Below are positions 46,417-55,053 of a stretch of 64,000 nt of DNA, piece by piece. The stretch covers positions 1,798,001 through 1,862,000 of the forward strand of contig NZ_CP180352.1 of NCBI RefSeq assembly GCF_048007105.1, read 5' to 3'. A program made the position numbers and the translations under genes. Every line of letters begins with the position of its first letter. Positions within the stretch are counted from its first letter, which is position 1. The notes below the pieces were generated by a model. It was not told the origin of the DNA and did not search any database. It saw nothing but the letters and a program-made list of their open reading frames with translations. Source of the stretch: Minwuia sp048007105. GTDB taxonomy: Bacteria; Pseudomonadota; Alphaproteobacteria; Minwuiales; Minwuiaceae.

Positions 46417-47687
46417 CCGGGAGCCTCTGCCGCGACTGTTTCGCCACGGGGTTCGAAAGCCGGCTCTGCCCCGAATGCAGGTCGCCCCGAACCGTGCGCC
46501 ACCCGGAACTGCATCAGCTCGGGCTGGCGCATATCGACTGCGACGCCTTCTACGCGTCGGTCGAGAAGCGCGACGATCCCAGCCTGGCCGACAAGCCGCT
46601 GATCATCGGCGGCGGGCGTCGCGGTGTGGTCTCCACCTGCTGCTACATCGCTCGGATGAACGGCGTCCGGTCGGCCATGCCCATGTTCAAGGCCCTGAAA
46701 GCCTGCCCCGACGCCGTCGTGCTGAAGCCGCAGATGTCGAAATACGTGGCCGTCAGCAAGGAGATCAGGGCGCTGATGGCGGACCTGACGCCGATGGTCG
46801 AACCGCTCTCCATCGACGAGGCCTTCCTCGATCTCGGCGGCACCGAGAAGGTCCACCGCGCCAGCCCGGCGGTCAGCCTCGCGCGGCTCGCCAAACGGGT
46901 GGAGACCGAGATCGGCGTCACCATCTCGATTGGCCTCTCCTACAACAAGTTTCTGGCCAAGCTGTCGTCGGACCTCGACAAGCCGCGGGGCTTCGCGGTC
47001 GTCGGCCGCGCCGAGGCCGTCGACTTCCTCAGCGAACGGCCGGTCTCCGACATCTACGGCGTCGGCAAGGCGTTCCAGGCGAAGCTGACCGCGGACGGCA
47101 TCCGCACCTTCGCCGACATGCGCCGCCACGACGAGGCGGCCCTGATGAAGCGCTACGGCGTCATCGCCAAGCGGCTGCGCAACTTCGCCGACGGGCGCGA
47201 CACGCGGGCGGTGAACCCCGACGGCGACCGCAAGTCGGTCTCGACCGAAACGACCTTCAACGAGGATCTGGAGCGGTTCGAGGACCTGAACCGCATCCTC
47301 TGGCGGCTGTCCGAGGATGTTTCGGCAACGCTGAAGGAAAAGAAGATCGCCGGGCGGACGGTGACGCTGAAACTGCGCACCGCCGACTTCCGCATCCGCA
47401 CCCGCTCGGTGACGCTGGAGGACCTGACGCAGCTCGCCGGTGTCATCTTCGGTGCGGCGGAACCGATGCTGCGCAAGGAAGCCGATGGCAAGACCCGCTT
47501 CCGCCTGATCGGCGTGGGCGTGTCGTCACTGGACGACGATACCGACGCCGATCCGCCGGACCTGCTCAACCAGGGCCGCCAGCAGCGCCGCAAGATCGAG
47601 GCGACGCTGGACCAGATCCGCGCCAAATTCGGCAAGGAAGCCATCGGCGAGGGGCGGGGCCTGCGGGACAAGGACAAGCGGCGGTAA
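46413..47687 (+). CDS. dinB: DNA polymerase IV with N-terminal zinc ribbon
   Basis: A 424-residue Y-family translesion polymerase. Residues 1-35 form a four-cysteine ribbon (C6, C9, C19, C22) before the usual start, HIDCDAFYASVEKRDDPSL (metal Asp and steric gate). SIDEAFLDL (~132-140) has the catalytic Asp-Glu pair, then thumb helix-hairpin-helix motifs (DIYGVGKAFQAKL) and the little-finger domain (~265-390). The C-terminus is basic (GLRDKDKRR) with no obvious clamp-binding motif. The ribbon is a known alphaproteobacterial variant. It bypasses lesions with the clamp. Confidence 0.92.
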   Translation: MTGSLCRDCFATGFESRLCPECRSPRTVRHPELHQLGLAHIDCDAFYASVEKRDDPSLADKPLIIGGGRRGVVSTCCYIARMNGVRSAMPMFKALKACPDAVVLKPQMSKYVAVSKEIRALMADLTPMVEPLSIDEAFLDLGGTEKVHRASPAVSLARLAKRVETEIGVTISIGLSYNKFLAKLSSDLDKPRGFAVVGRAEAVDFLSERPVSDIYGVGKAFQAKLTADGIRTFADMRRHDEAALMKRYGVIAKRLRNFADGRDTRAVNPDGDRKSVSTETTFNEDLERFEDLNRILWRLSEDVSATLKEKKIAGRTVTLKLRTADFRIRTRSVTLEDLTQLAGVIFGAAEPMLRKEADGKTRFRLIGVGVSSLDDDTDADPPDLLNQGRQQRRKIEATLDQIRAKFGKEAIGEGRGLRDKDKRR

Positions 47688-47745
47688 CCTCCACCCGTCC
47701 CGGGACTCGATCCCAGTACCCAGCGGACCTCCAAGGCCGCTCTGG

Positions 47746-47829
47746 GCAGCGGGATCAAGTCCCGCTGCGGGCGGTATGGTCGCCTGCTTCATTGAAGCTC
47801 TTTGCCGTCCTCGGGCTTGACCCGAGGAC
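47746..47829. repeat. Pair of intergenic palindromes, TCAAG/CTTGA loop type
   Basis: Two perfect nine-base-arm hairpins between dinB and parE (convergent): GCAGCGGGA-TCAAG-TCCCGCTGC at 47746-47768 and GTCCTCGGG-CTTGA-CCCGAGGAC at 47807-47829. A degenerate relative is at about 47698-47717. Both share a five-base loop that is each other's reverse complement. They may terminate transcription from both sides, and they match the elements at 49.96 and 54.7 kb. Confidence 0.7.
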
Positions 47830-47883
47830 CTTGTCTTGCCGTTCGCACCAAGCCTCCGGAACGAGCCCGAAGGCGGAAGGGTC

Positions 47884-49857
47884 TCAGATGTCCACGTCCT
47901 CGACGAAGCGGGCGCGTTCCTGGATGAATTCGAGCCGCTTCTCCGGCTTCCGGCCCATCAGGCGCTCGATGAGTCCGGCGGCCTCCGGGCGTTCCTCGGC
48001 CGGTACGTCGACCAGCAGCAGCCGGCGGCGCTTCGGGTCCATCGTGGTTTCCTTCAGCTGGCCGGGCGGCATCTCGCCCAGACCCTTGAAGCGGCTGACC
48101 TCGACCTTCCCCTTGCCCTTGAACTCGGTCTGCAGCAGTTCCTCGCGGTGGGCGTCGTCGATGGCGTAGAGCGTCTTGCCGCCCTGGGTCAGACGGTAGA
48201 GCGGCGGGCAGGCGAGGTAGAGCCGGCCGTCATCGACTAGCCCCGGCATCTCGCGGAAGAAGAAGGTCATCAGCAACGCCGCGATATGCGCGCCGTCGAC
48301 ATCGGCGTCGGTCATGATGATGACCTTGCCGTAGCGCAGATCCTCCAGATTGAAGCTCTTGCCCATGCCGCAGCCGAGCGCGAGGGCGAGGTCGGAGAGC
48401 TCCTGGTTCTGCGCCAGCTTCTCGGCGCCGGCGCTCATCACGTTCAGGATCTTGCCTCTGAGCGGCAGGATCGCCTGGGTCTCGCGCATCCTGGCCGATT
48501 TGGCCGAGCCGCCGGCCGAGTCACCCTCGACAATGAAGAGCTCCGTCGTCTCGCGCTGGCTGGCGGTGCAGTCGGCCAGCTTGCCGGGCAGGCGCAGCTT
48601 CCGCGTTGCGGTCTTGCGGCTGACTTCCTTTTCCTTGCGCCGGCGCTGCCGTTCCTCGGCGCGCTCGATGGCCTTTTCCAGCAGCCGCTCGGCGACCTTC
48701 GGGTTGCCAGAGAGCCAGTGGTCGAAGTGATCCTTGACCACGTTCTCGACCAGCCGCGTCGCCTCTGGCGTGGTCAGCTTTTCCTTGGTCTGGCCCTGGA
48801 ACTGCGGGTCCTTGATGAAGATGGAGAGCAGGCCCGCCGCGCCGCCCAGCGCGTCCTCGGCGGTGATCTGCGCCGCCTTCCTGTTGTTCGTCAGTTCGCC
48901 ATAGGCCTTCAGCCCGCGCGAGATGGCCGAGCGGAAGCCGTTCTCGTGGGTCCCGCCGAGAGGCGTGGGAATGGTGTTGCAGTAGCTCGAGGCCCAGCCG
49001 TCGCCCCATTCCAGCCACTGCATGGCCCATTCGGCGCGGCCCTTGCCGTCGGCCAGTTCGACGCGGCCGGCGAAGGGATCGGGCGAGACCGTCGCCTGCG
49101 CGCCAAGGCTGTCGGACAGGTAGTCCGCCAGACCGCCTGGAAAATGCAGCACGGCTTCGGCGGGCGTGTCGTCGGTGATCAGCGACGGATCGGCCTTCCA
49201 GCGGATCTCGACACCCGGATGCAGATAGGCCTTCGACCGCGCCATCTTGTAGATGCGGGCCGGCTTCAGATGCGCCTTCTCGCCGAAGATCTGCGGGTCG
49301 GGATGGAAGCGGACGCGCGTACCGCGGCGGTTCTGGACAGGCCCGAGATCGGCCAGCTTGCCCTGCGGGAGGCCGCGCCTGAAGGTCTGCTGCCAGAGGC
49401 GGCGTTCGCGGGCCACCTCGACCACCATCTCGTCGGTCAGCGCGTTGACCACCGAAATGCCGACGCCATGCAGGCCGCCGGAGGTCGAATAGGCGCCTTC
49501 CTTGAACTTTCCGCCCGAATGCAGCGTGGTCATGATGACTTCCAGCGCCGACTTGTCGCGGAACTTGGGATGCGGATCGACCGGGATGCCGCGGCCATTG
49601 TCGTCGACGGTGCAGGACCCGTCCGCCTCCATCGTGACCTCGATGCGGCTGGCATGGCCGTGGACCGCCTCGTCCATGGAATTGTCCAGCACCTCGGCGA
49701 ACAGATGGTGCAGTGCACGCTCGTCGGTGCCGCCGATATACATGCCGGGACGCTGCCGGACGGGCTCCAGGCCCTCCAGGACGTCGATATCCTTGGCGGA
49801 ATAACTGTCGTCGCCGCCCTTGGACGCGCCGGCGAAAAGGTCGCTCATGTCGTTCAT
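47884..49857 (-). CDS. parE: DNA topoisomerase IV subunit B
   Basis: A 657-residue type IIA topoisomerase ATPase subunit that decatenates chromosomes with ParC. GHKL ATPase (LEPVRQRPGMYIGGTDERALHHLFAEVLDNSMDEAV), TOPRIM (EGDSAGGSAKSARMRETQAILPLRGKILNV; DADVDGAHIAALLMTFFFR) and the short C-terminal domain. It lacks the ~150-residue insertion present in gyrB here, which separates ParE from GyrB. The start is uncertain: ATG at 49857 or 49848, neither with a good ribosome binding site. Confidence 0.95.
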   Translation of the reverse strand: MNDMSDLFAGASKGGDDSYSAKDIDVLEGLEPVRQRPGMYIGGTDERALHHLFAEVLDNSMDEAVHGHASRIEVTMEADGSCTVDDNGRGIPVDPHPKFRDKSALEVIMTTLHSGGKFKEGAYSTSGGLHGVGISVVNALTDEMVVEVARERRLWQQTFRRGLPQGKLADLGPVQNRRGTRVRFHPDPQIFGEKAHLKPARIYKMARSKAYLHPGVEIRWKADPSLITDDTPAEAVLHFPGGLADYLSDSLGAQATVSPDPFAGRVELADGKGRAEWAMQWLEWGDGWASSYCNTIPTPLGGTHENGFRSAISRGLKAYGELTNNRKAAQITAEDALGGAAGLLSIFIKDPQFQGQTKEKLTTPEATRLVENVVKDHFDHWLSGNPKVAERLLEKAIERAEERQRRRKEKEVSRKTATRKLRLPGKLADCTASQRETTELFIVEGDSAGGSAKSARMRETQAILPLRGKILNVMSAGAEKLAQNQELSDLALALGCGMGKSFNLEDLRYGKVIIMTDADVDGAHIAALLMTFFFREMPGLVDDGRLYLACPPLYRLTQGGKTLYAIDDAHREELLQTEFKGKGKVEVSRFKGLGEMPPGQLKETTMDPKRRRLLLVDVPAEERPEAAGLIERLMGRKPEKRLEFIQERARFVEDVDI

Positions 49858-49962
49858 CGAATCAGGCCGATTGGTGGATGGCGGCACCATATCAGGGGGG
49901 CAGGACAAAGTCGAAACACGAGATGTGCCGTCACTTTGCAGTCAGGTCGCTGTTTTGTTGCT

Positions 49963-50043
49963 GTCCACGGGCTTGACCCGGGGACCTCATGTTGCCAACG
50001 CCCCGGAGGTGGAGAGCTGAGACCCTCGGGTCAAGCCCGAGGG
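49963..50043. repeat. Pair of intergenic palindromes, TCAAG/CTTGA loop type
   Basis: GTCCACGGG-CTTGA-CCCGGGGAC at 49963-49985 (one mismatch in the stem) and CCCTCGGG-TCAAG-CCCGAGGG at 50023-50043 (perfect), in the 150 bases between the end of metZ and the start of parE. The arrangement of two elements with opposite loop orientation is the same as at 47.75-47.83 kb. Confidence 0.7.
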
Positions 50044-50056
50044 ATACAGGGTCCAA

Positions 50057-51256
50057 TCAACCGCAGTTCGTCAGCGCCTGGGTGAAGTCGGCCTTCAGGT
50101 CTTCCAGGCCCTCCAGGCCCACCGACAGCCGGACGAGTCCCGGGGTCACGCCGATGGCCGCGCATTCGGCGTCGGAGATGGCACGGTGGGTCGTGGTCTC
50201 GGGATGCGTGATCAGGCTCTTGGAGTCGCCGAGATTGTTGGAGATGTCGACGATCTTCAGCCGGTCGAGGCAGCGGAAGGCGGCTTCCTTGCCGCCCATC
50301 AGTTCGAAGGCGACCAGCGTGCCGCCGCCGGACATCTGGCTCTTCGCCAGCGCCCGCTGCGGAAAGCTGTCCAGACCCGGATAGATGACGCGCTCGACAC
50401 CGGCGAGCGTTTCCAGATGCGATGCGACGCCCGCCGCGCTCTGGCACATCCGCTCGACGCGCAGCGGCAGGGTCTCCAGCCCCTTCAGCAGCACCCAGGC
50501 GTTGAACGGGCTGAGCGACGGGCCGGTGTGGCGCATGAAGGGCATCAGCAGGTCGTCGACGAACTGCTTCGTCGACAGCACGGCGCCGCCGAGGCAGCGG
50601 CCCTGACCGTCGATATGCTTGGTCGCGGAGTAGACGACGACATCGGCGCCCAGCTTCAGCGGCTTCTGCAGCAGCGGCGTGGCAAAGACATTGTCGACAA
50701 CGACGCGCGCGCCGGCGGCGTGGGCCAGCTTTGCGACGGCTTCGAGGTCGATCAGTTCCAGCGTCGGGTTCGCCGGCGTCTCCAGGAAGACGCAGGCCGC
50801 GCCGGGTCTCAGCGCCGTTTCCCACTGGTTGAGATCGGCACCGTCAACCAGAACCGTCTCGACGCCGAAGCGCGGCAGGATCTGGGTGATGATGTGATGG
50901 CAGCTGCCGAACAGCGCCCGCGAGGCCACCAGCCGGTCGCCGGCCTTCAGCTGCGCCATCAGCGAGGCGAAGACCGCGGCCATGCCGGATGCCGTTGCGA
51001 AGCAGGCTTCGGCGCCTTCCAGCAGCCGCAGGCGCTCCTCGAACATGGCGACCGTCGGATTGCCGTAGCGGGAATAGACGAATCCGTCCTGCTCGCCCTT
51101 GAAACGGGCCTCGGCGTCAGCGGCTGTCTCGTAGACGAAGCCGGAGTTCAGGAACAGCGCTTCGGAGGTCTCGCCCTCGCCGGAGCGGCTCAGGCCGCCG
51201 CGGACCAGCCGGGTCGCTTCCGACCAGGTCTCCGGATCGTCGAGGCGGGTGCTCAC
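50057..51256 (-). CDS. metZ: O-succinylhomoserine sulfhydrylase (MetZ)
   Basis: A 399-residue PLP enzyme of the Cys/Met metabolism family. Sequence blocks: YSRYGNPTVAMFEERLRLLEGAE (~64-86), VVYSATKHIDGQGRCLGG (PLP lysine in SATKHIDG, ~209-226) and ETTTHRAISDAECAAIGVTPGLVRLSVGLEGLEDL (C-terminus). The QGR after HIDG favours the sulfhydrylase (MetZ) over cystathionine enzymes. It joins sulfide to O-succinylhomoserine to give homocysteine. The GTG at 51256 follows GGAGG and overlaps the rhodanese stop by four bases. Last gene of the sulfur operon, it links reduced sulfur to methionine. Confidence 0.88.
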   Translation of the reverse strand: MSTRLDDPETWSEATRLVRGGLSRSGEGETSEALFLNSGFVYETAADAEARFKGEQDGFVYSRYGNPTVAMFEERLRLLEGAEACFATASGMAAVFASLMAQLKAGDRLVASRALFGSCHHIITQILPRFGVETVLVDGADLNQWETALRPGAACVFLETPANPTLELIDLEAVAKLAHAAGARVVVDNVFATPLLQKPLKLGADVVVYSATKHIDGQGRCLGGAVLSTKQFVDDLLMPFMRHTGPSLSPFNAWVLLKGLETLPLRVERMCQSAAGVASHLETLAGVERVIYPGLDSFPQRALAKSQMSGGGTLVAFELMGGKEAAFRCLDRLKIVDISNNLGDSKSLITHPETTTHRAISDAECAAIGVTPGLVRLSVGLEGLEDLKADFTQALTNCG

Positions 51257-51678
51257 TGCTGCCTCCAGGGCAGATCGTGGTAGCGCCAGCCGCCGACATT
51301 GCCGCGGCGGCCCCGGTCGTCCTTGTCGCCCTCGAAGCCTTCGGAGATGTTGTAGCAATAGCGGAAGCCGGCCGCGGTCAGCGCCTTCGCCGCCGCCTTG
51401 GAGCGGACGCCGGAGCGGCACAGCAGGAAGACCGGCTGGTCTTCCTTCACGCCCTTGGCGCGAACCTCGTCGACAAAATCCTCGTTGATCTTCATCTCCG
51501 GATAACGCTGCCATTCGATGAACAGCGCGTCCTTGCCGGCGTCCGTCAGATCCGGAATGCCGACGAACTGCCATTCCGGCACCGTCCGCACATCGATCAG
51601 CACGGCGTTCCTGTCCTGGGACAGCTCGTCATGCACGTTCCAGGGGTCGCGGTCGCCCGCGTAGCCTTCACCCGACAC
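51253..51678 (-). CDS. Rhodanese-like domain protein
   Basis: A 141-residue single rhodanese domain. NAVLIDVRTVPEWQFVGIPDL (~25-45) and the catalytic loop LLCRSGVRSKAAA (Cys near residue 86) are clear; the active-site cysteine is present, so sulfur transfer is possible. The start is taken as GTG at 51678 (GGGAG six bases before); an upstream in-frame ATG at 51735 would run into cysH. It lies between cysH and metZ, so it may carry sulfide as persulfide or detoxify excess. Confidence 0.78.
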   Translation of the reverse strand: MSGEGYAGDRDPWNVHDELSQDRNAVLIDVRTVPEWQFVGIPDLTDAGKDALFIEWQRYPEMKINEDFVDEVRAKGVKEDQPVFLLCRSGVRSKAAAKALTAAGFRYCYNISEGFEGDKDDRGRRGNVGGWRYHDLPWRQQ

Positions 51679-51689
51679 CTTGATCTCCC

Positions 51690-52418
51690 TCAGATCGTAT
51701 GGATGCCGCACTCGGTCTTGTCCTCGCCGCGCCAACGCCCGGCCCGCGCGTCCTCGCCGGGCGCGACGCGGTCGGTGCAGGGCATGCAGCCGATGGACAG
51801 GAAACCGTCCGCCTCCAGCGGATGGCGCGGCAGGTCATGCTTGTCGAAGTGGGCTTCTATGTCGTCGCGGGTCCAGTCCGCAAGCGGATTGAACTTCACG
51901 CGGCCATCGGCCGCCTCGATCGTGGGCAGGTGGGAGCGTGCGCCGCCCTGGAAGCGCTTGCGGCCGGTCAGCCAGGCGTCGTAGGGGCGGAGCGCCCGCT
52001 GCAGCGGTTCGACCTTGCGGATGTAGCAGCACAGACCGCTGTCGCGCTGGAACTGCATCAGGTCGCCGTCGACCGCCTTCACCCGGCGCGAATCGGGCCG
52101 CACCGACTGCACGCTGGTCAGGCCGAGGCGGTCGACCAGCTGGTCGCGGTAACGCAGCGTCTCACCGAACAGCCGGCCCGTGTCGACGAAGGTCACGGCG
52201 ATGTCCCGGTCCACTTCGGAGGCCAGATGCAACAGCACCGCAGCCTCGGCCCCGAACGACGAGACCAGCGTCAGCCTGCCGCCGAAGGTGCGACAGGCCA
52301 GCTCGATCAGATCGTGCCCGCCCATATGGCCGAAGGCCATGTTCATCTCGTGCGCCTGGTTGGCGCTGCGGATCAGGCGTTCGGTGTCGGCGAATGGGAA
52401 GGGGCCGTGAAAGGACAT
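51690..52418 (-). CDS. cysH: Phosphoadenylyl/adenylyl-sulfate reductase, iron-sulfur type
   Basis: A 242-residue CysH. SSFGAEAAVLLHLASEVDRDIAVTFVDTGRLF (~53-84) is the PP-loop region. The cysteine pairs CC (~130-131) and CMPC (~216-219) that bind a [4Fe-4S] cluster are present, and the catalytic ECGIHTI ends the protein. The cluster marks the APS-preferring class found in most alphaproteobacteria, so the substrate is more likely APS than PAPS. It makes sulfite for the CysI reductase encoded just upstream. Confidence 0.93.
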   Translation of the reverse strand: MSFHGPFPFADTERLIRSANQAHEMNMAFGHMGGHDLIELACRTFGGRLTLVSSFGAEAAVLLHLASEVDRDIAVTFVDTGRLFGETLRYRDQLVDRLGLTSVQSVRPDSRRVKAVDGDLMQFQRDSGLCCYIRKVEPLQRALRPYDAWLTGRKRFQGGARSHLPTIEAADGRVKFNPLADWTRDDIEAHFDKHDLPRHPLEADGFLSIGCMPCTDRVAPGEDARAGRWRGEDKTECGIHTI

Positions 52419-52450
52419 GATATGCGCTCAGGTTCCTCGTTCGGTGGATA

Positions 52451-52957
52451 TCAGCTCGCCAGGGCGACCGGCGCGGTGTGACGCTGGCGGTAGGCGGGGA
52501 TGCGGGCGTCGGCGGCCGGCTGGTAGACATTGGCGAAGCGGGATGCCGCCTTCCGCCAGCTGTCGAGATTGACGTCGTCGGCGACGGCCACGACGTCGAA
52601 ACCGCAGCGCAGCAGGTAGCCGTACTGATCGGCGATCAGCGGACCCTCTGCCCGGATCTCGCCGGTATAGCCGTGGCGGTCGCGCAGGATGCGGGCCTGG
52701 CTGAAGGCGCGGCCGTCAGCGAAGGCCGGGAACTGCAGCACAACGGCGGCGATGCGGTCCAGATCGCCGGCGAGCACCTCCGGGTCGGCGTCGTTCGGCA
52801 GGATCACGCCGACCGCGCCCAGTCCGCGCAAGGTCTCGCGTTCGGCCTGCCAGAGTTCCAGGCTGACCAGCTTGGCGCCGGGACGCAGCGCCTCTTCCAG
52901 CGTGTCGGCGACCAGCCAGCGGTCGCGGAGAAGCTTGCCGTTCTTAAGCAGCGCCAT
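52451..52957 (-). CDS. DUF934 family protein
   Basis: A 168-residue protein of DUF934, found almost always in sulfite reductase operons. LKNGKLLRDRWL (~3-14), GVILPNDADPEVL (~47-59), LQFPAFADGRAFSQARILRDRHGYTGEIRAEG (~71-102) and QYGYLLRCGFDVV (~108-120) are the conserved blocks. Function unknown; probably supports sulfite reduction. Its ATG at 52957 overlaps the end of cysI by 14 bases. cysH follows after 32 bases. Confidence 0.85.
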   Translation of the reverse strand: MALLKNGKLLRDRWLVADTLEEALRPGAKLVSLELWQAERETLRGLGAVGVILPNDADPEVLAGDLDRIAAVVLQFPAFADGRAFSQARILRDRHGYTGEIRAEGPLIADQYGYLLRCGFDVVAVADDVNLDSWRKAASRFANVYQPAADARIPAYRQRHTAPVALAS

Positions 52958-54599
52958 AGAGAGCCTCCTTGAAGGGATTGATGCCGATCCGGTCGAACGT
53001 CTCGATGAAACGCTCGCCGTCGCGGCGGTTGGCGACATAGGTCTCGATGATGGTTTCGATGGCGTCGACGGCCTCATCGGCCTCGAAGGCGCGGCCGACG
53101 ATCTTGCCGACCGCAGCGTCTTCGTCGGCGCGGCCGCCGAGGGTGATCTGGTAGTTCTCCACCCCCTTCTTGTCGACGCCGAGGATGCCGATATTGGCGA
53201 CGTGGTGGTGGCCGCAGGCATTGATGCAGCCCGAGATGTTCAGTGTCGCCTCACCGATGTCGTGCAGCCGGTCCAGATCGCCGAAGCGCTCGGAGATCGC
53301 CTGGCTCAGCGGGATCGAACGGGCGTTGGCGAGGCTGCAGTAGTCGAGGCCCGGGCAGGCGATGATGTCGCCCAGCAGCCCGATGTTCGGCGTGTCGAGA
53401 TCGTGCTCGCCCAACACCGTCCAGAGATCGTACAGGTCATCCTGCTTCACATGCGCCAGCACCAGGTTCTGCTCGTGCGCGACCCGCAATTCGCCGAAGG
53501 AGTAACGGTCGGCAAGGTCGGCGACGACGTCCATCTGCTCCGCCGTGGCGTCGCCGGGAATGCCGCCGACGGGCTTGAGCGAAATGTTGGCGATGGCATA
53601 GCCGGGCTTCTTGTGCGGCTTCACGTTCGACTTCAGCCAGCGGGCGAAGGCGCGGTCCTCGAACTGCTTCGCGGCCAGCTTGCCGGAACGCGCCTCCAGC
53701 TTCTCGAAGGGCGGCTCGGCGAAGTGTGCGCGGATGCGGCGGACCTCGTCGGCCGGCAGTTCCAGCACGCCGTCGCGGATACGCTCCCATTCCTCGTCGA
53801 CCTGGCGGGCGTATTCATCGGCGCCGATCTCGTGGACCAGGATCTTGATCCGCGCCTTGTACTTGTTGTCCCGGCGGCCGTGGCGGTTATAGACCCGCAG
53901 CATGGCTTCGAGATAGCTGAGCAGATCGCCCTCGGCGACGAAGCCGCGGATCAGCTTCGCGATCATCGGCGTCCGGCCCTGGCCGCCGCCGGCCCACATC
54001 TGGAAGCCGGTCTCGCCCTTCTCGTTCTTCACGATGACGATGCCGATGTCGTGCACCTTGATCGCGGCGCGGTCCTTCTCGGCGCCGGTCACCGCGATCT
54101 TGAACTTGCGCGGCAGGAAGGCGAACTCCGGATGGAAGGTCGACCACTGGCGGATGATCTCCGACCAGACGCGGGGATCGTCGATCTCTTCCGCCGTTGC
54201 GCCGGCGAACTGGTCCGCGGTGGTGTTGCGGATGCAATTACCCGAGGTCTGGATGGCGTGCATCTCGACCTCGGCCAGCTCGGCCAGGATGTCCGGCGTC
54301 TCTTCCAGCTTCGGCCAGTTGTATTGAATGTTCTGGCGGGTGGTGAAATGGCCGTAGCCGCGGTCGTAGACGCGGGCGATCCGGGCCAGCTTGCGCATCT
54401 GGTCCGACGACAGCATGCCATAGGGCACGGCAACGCGCAGCATGTAGGCGTGGAGCTGCAGATAAAGGCCGTTCATCAGCCGGAGCGGCCGGAACTCTTC
54501 CTCGGTCAACTCACCGGAAACGCGGCGGGCGACCTGATCGCGGAACTCGGCCACGCGGGTCGAGACAATGTCGCGGTCGATGTGATCGTACTGGTACAT
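52944..54599 (-). CDS. cysI: Sulfite/nitrite reductase hemoprotein (CysI-like)
   Basis: A 551-residue siroheme-[4Fe-4S] enzyme with the two-fold ferredoxin/NIR repeat. FTTRQNIQYNWPKLEE (~93-108), SGNCIRNTTADQFAG (~126-140) and the cluster cysteines CPGLDYC (~412-418) and CINAC (~452-456) are present. It transfers six electrons to sulfite to give sulfide; the position in a CysG-CysH-MetZ operon favours sulfite over nitrite. No NADPH-flavin CysJ gene is in the window, so the electron donor is probably ferredoxin. ATG at 54599 chosen as MYQYDHID is the common start. Confidence 0.92.
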   Translation of the reverse strand: MYQYDHIDRDIVSTRVAEFRDQVARRVSGELTEEEFRPLRLMNGLYLQLHAYMLRVAVPYGMLSSDQMRKLARIARVYDRGYGHFTTRQNIQYNWPKLEETPDILAELAEVEMHAIQTSGNCIRNTTADQFAGATAEEIDDPRVWSEIIRQWSTFHPEFAFLPRKFKIAVTGAEKDRAAIKVHDIGIVIVKNEKGETGFQMWAGGGQGRTPMIAKLIRGFVAEGDLLSYLEAMLRVYNRHGRRDNKYKARIKILVHEIGADEYARQVDEEWERIRDGVLELPADEVRRIRAHFAEPPFEKLEARSGKLAAKQFEDRAFARWLKSNVKPHKKPGYAIANISLKPVGGIPGDATAEQMDVVADLADRYSFGELRVAHEQNLVLAHVKQDDLYDLWTVLGEHDLDTPNIGLLGDIIACPGLDYCSLANARSIPLSQAISERFGDLDRLHDIGEATLNISGCINACGHHHVANIGILGVDKKGVENYQITLGGRADEDAAVGKIVGRAFEADEAVDAIETIIETYVANRRDGERFIETFDRIGINPFKEALYGAA

Positions 54600-54604
54600 G
54601 CTCA

Positions 54605-54724
54605 ATGGGCTCCAATAGCGCTGTGGTGCTCCGGGCAACGACCCGGAGCCCATTCCAGAGCAGTTCCGGCAATCGCCGCGGTGGCGCAAGCGCTCAGGAA
54701 TGGGTCCCGGATCAGGTCCGGGAC
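54605..54724. repeat. Overlapping hairpins and palindrome inside the sulfur operon
   Basis: In the 151 bases between DUF2849 and cysI: GTCCCGGA-TCAGG-TCCGGGAC at 54704-54724 (perfect eight-base arms) and GCTCCGGG (54628-54635) with CCCGGAGC (54642-54649). ATGGGCTCC (54605-54613) can instead pair with GGAGCCCAT (54645-54653), so two structures exclude each other. No T-tract on the minus strand follows them, so they are more likely mRNA processing or stability elements than terminators. Confidence 0.55.
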
Positions 54725-54750
54725 GGCGTGATGTCGAACCCGGTTCGTCA

Positions 54751-55032
54751 TCACGCCGCCTGGGGCTTCAGGTAGTCGATGGACGGGCCGGTCGTCCGGA
54801 TGACTTCCCGGTACTTCGTCGGGCGGATGCCCGTTTCCGTCCGTTCGACGGCAATCTCGTAGGGGCCGACGGCGATATGCGGCTCGGCCTCGGCCCGGGC
54901 CAGCAGACCGGCCATGGCGTCATTACCCTCGGCGATCTCGGCATCGGTCAGGCTTTCGGACCATCCGTCGGCGGTCAGGAAGATGACCACGCCGTCGTTG
55001 AGGCGGTTTGCGGTGATGGCGAAGAGCGACAT
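54751..55032 (-). CDS. DUF2849 family protein
   Basis: A 93-residue protein of DUF2849, small and soluble, with FAITANRLNDGVVIFLTADGWSESL (~4-28) and a C-terminal block VGPYEIAVERTETGIRPTKYREVIRT. It is found between cysG and cysI in many alphaproteobacteria, and its function is unknown. Start ATG at 55032; cysG ends 21 bases upstream. Confidence 0.85.
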   Translation of the reverse strand: MSLFAITANRLNDGVVIFLTADGWSESLTDAEIAEGNDAMAGLLARAEAEPHIAVGPYEIAVERTETGIRPTKYREVIRTTGPSIDYLKPQAA

Positions 55033-55053
55033 GGTGCGTGTCTCCCCAGGGTC

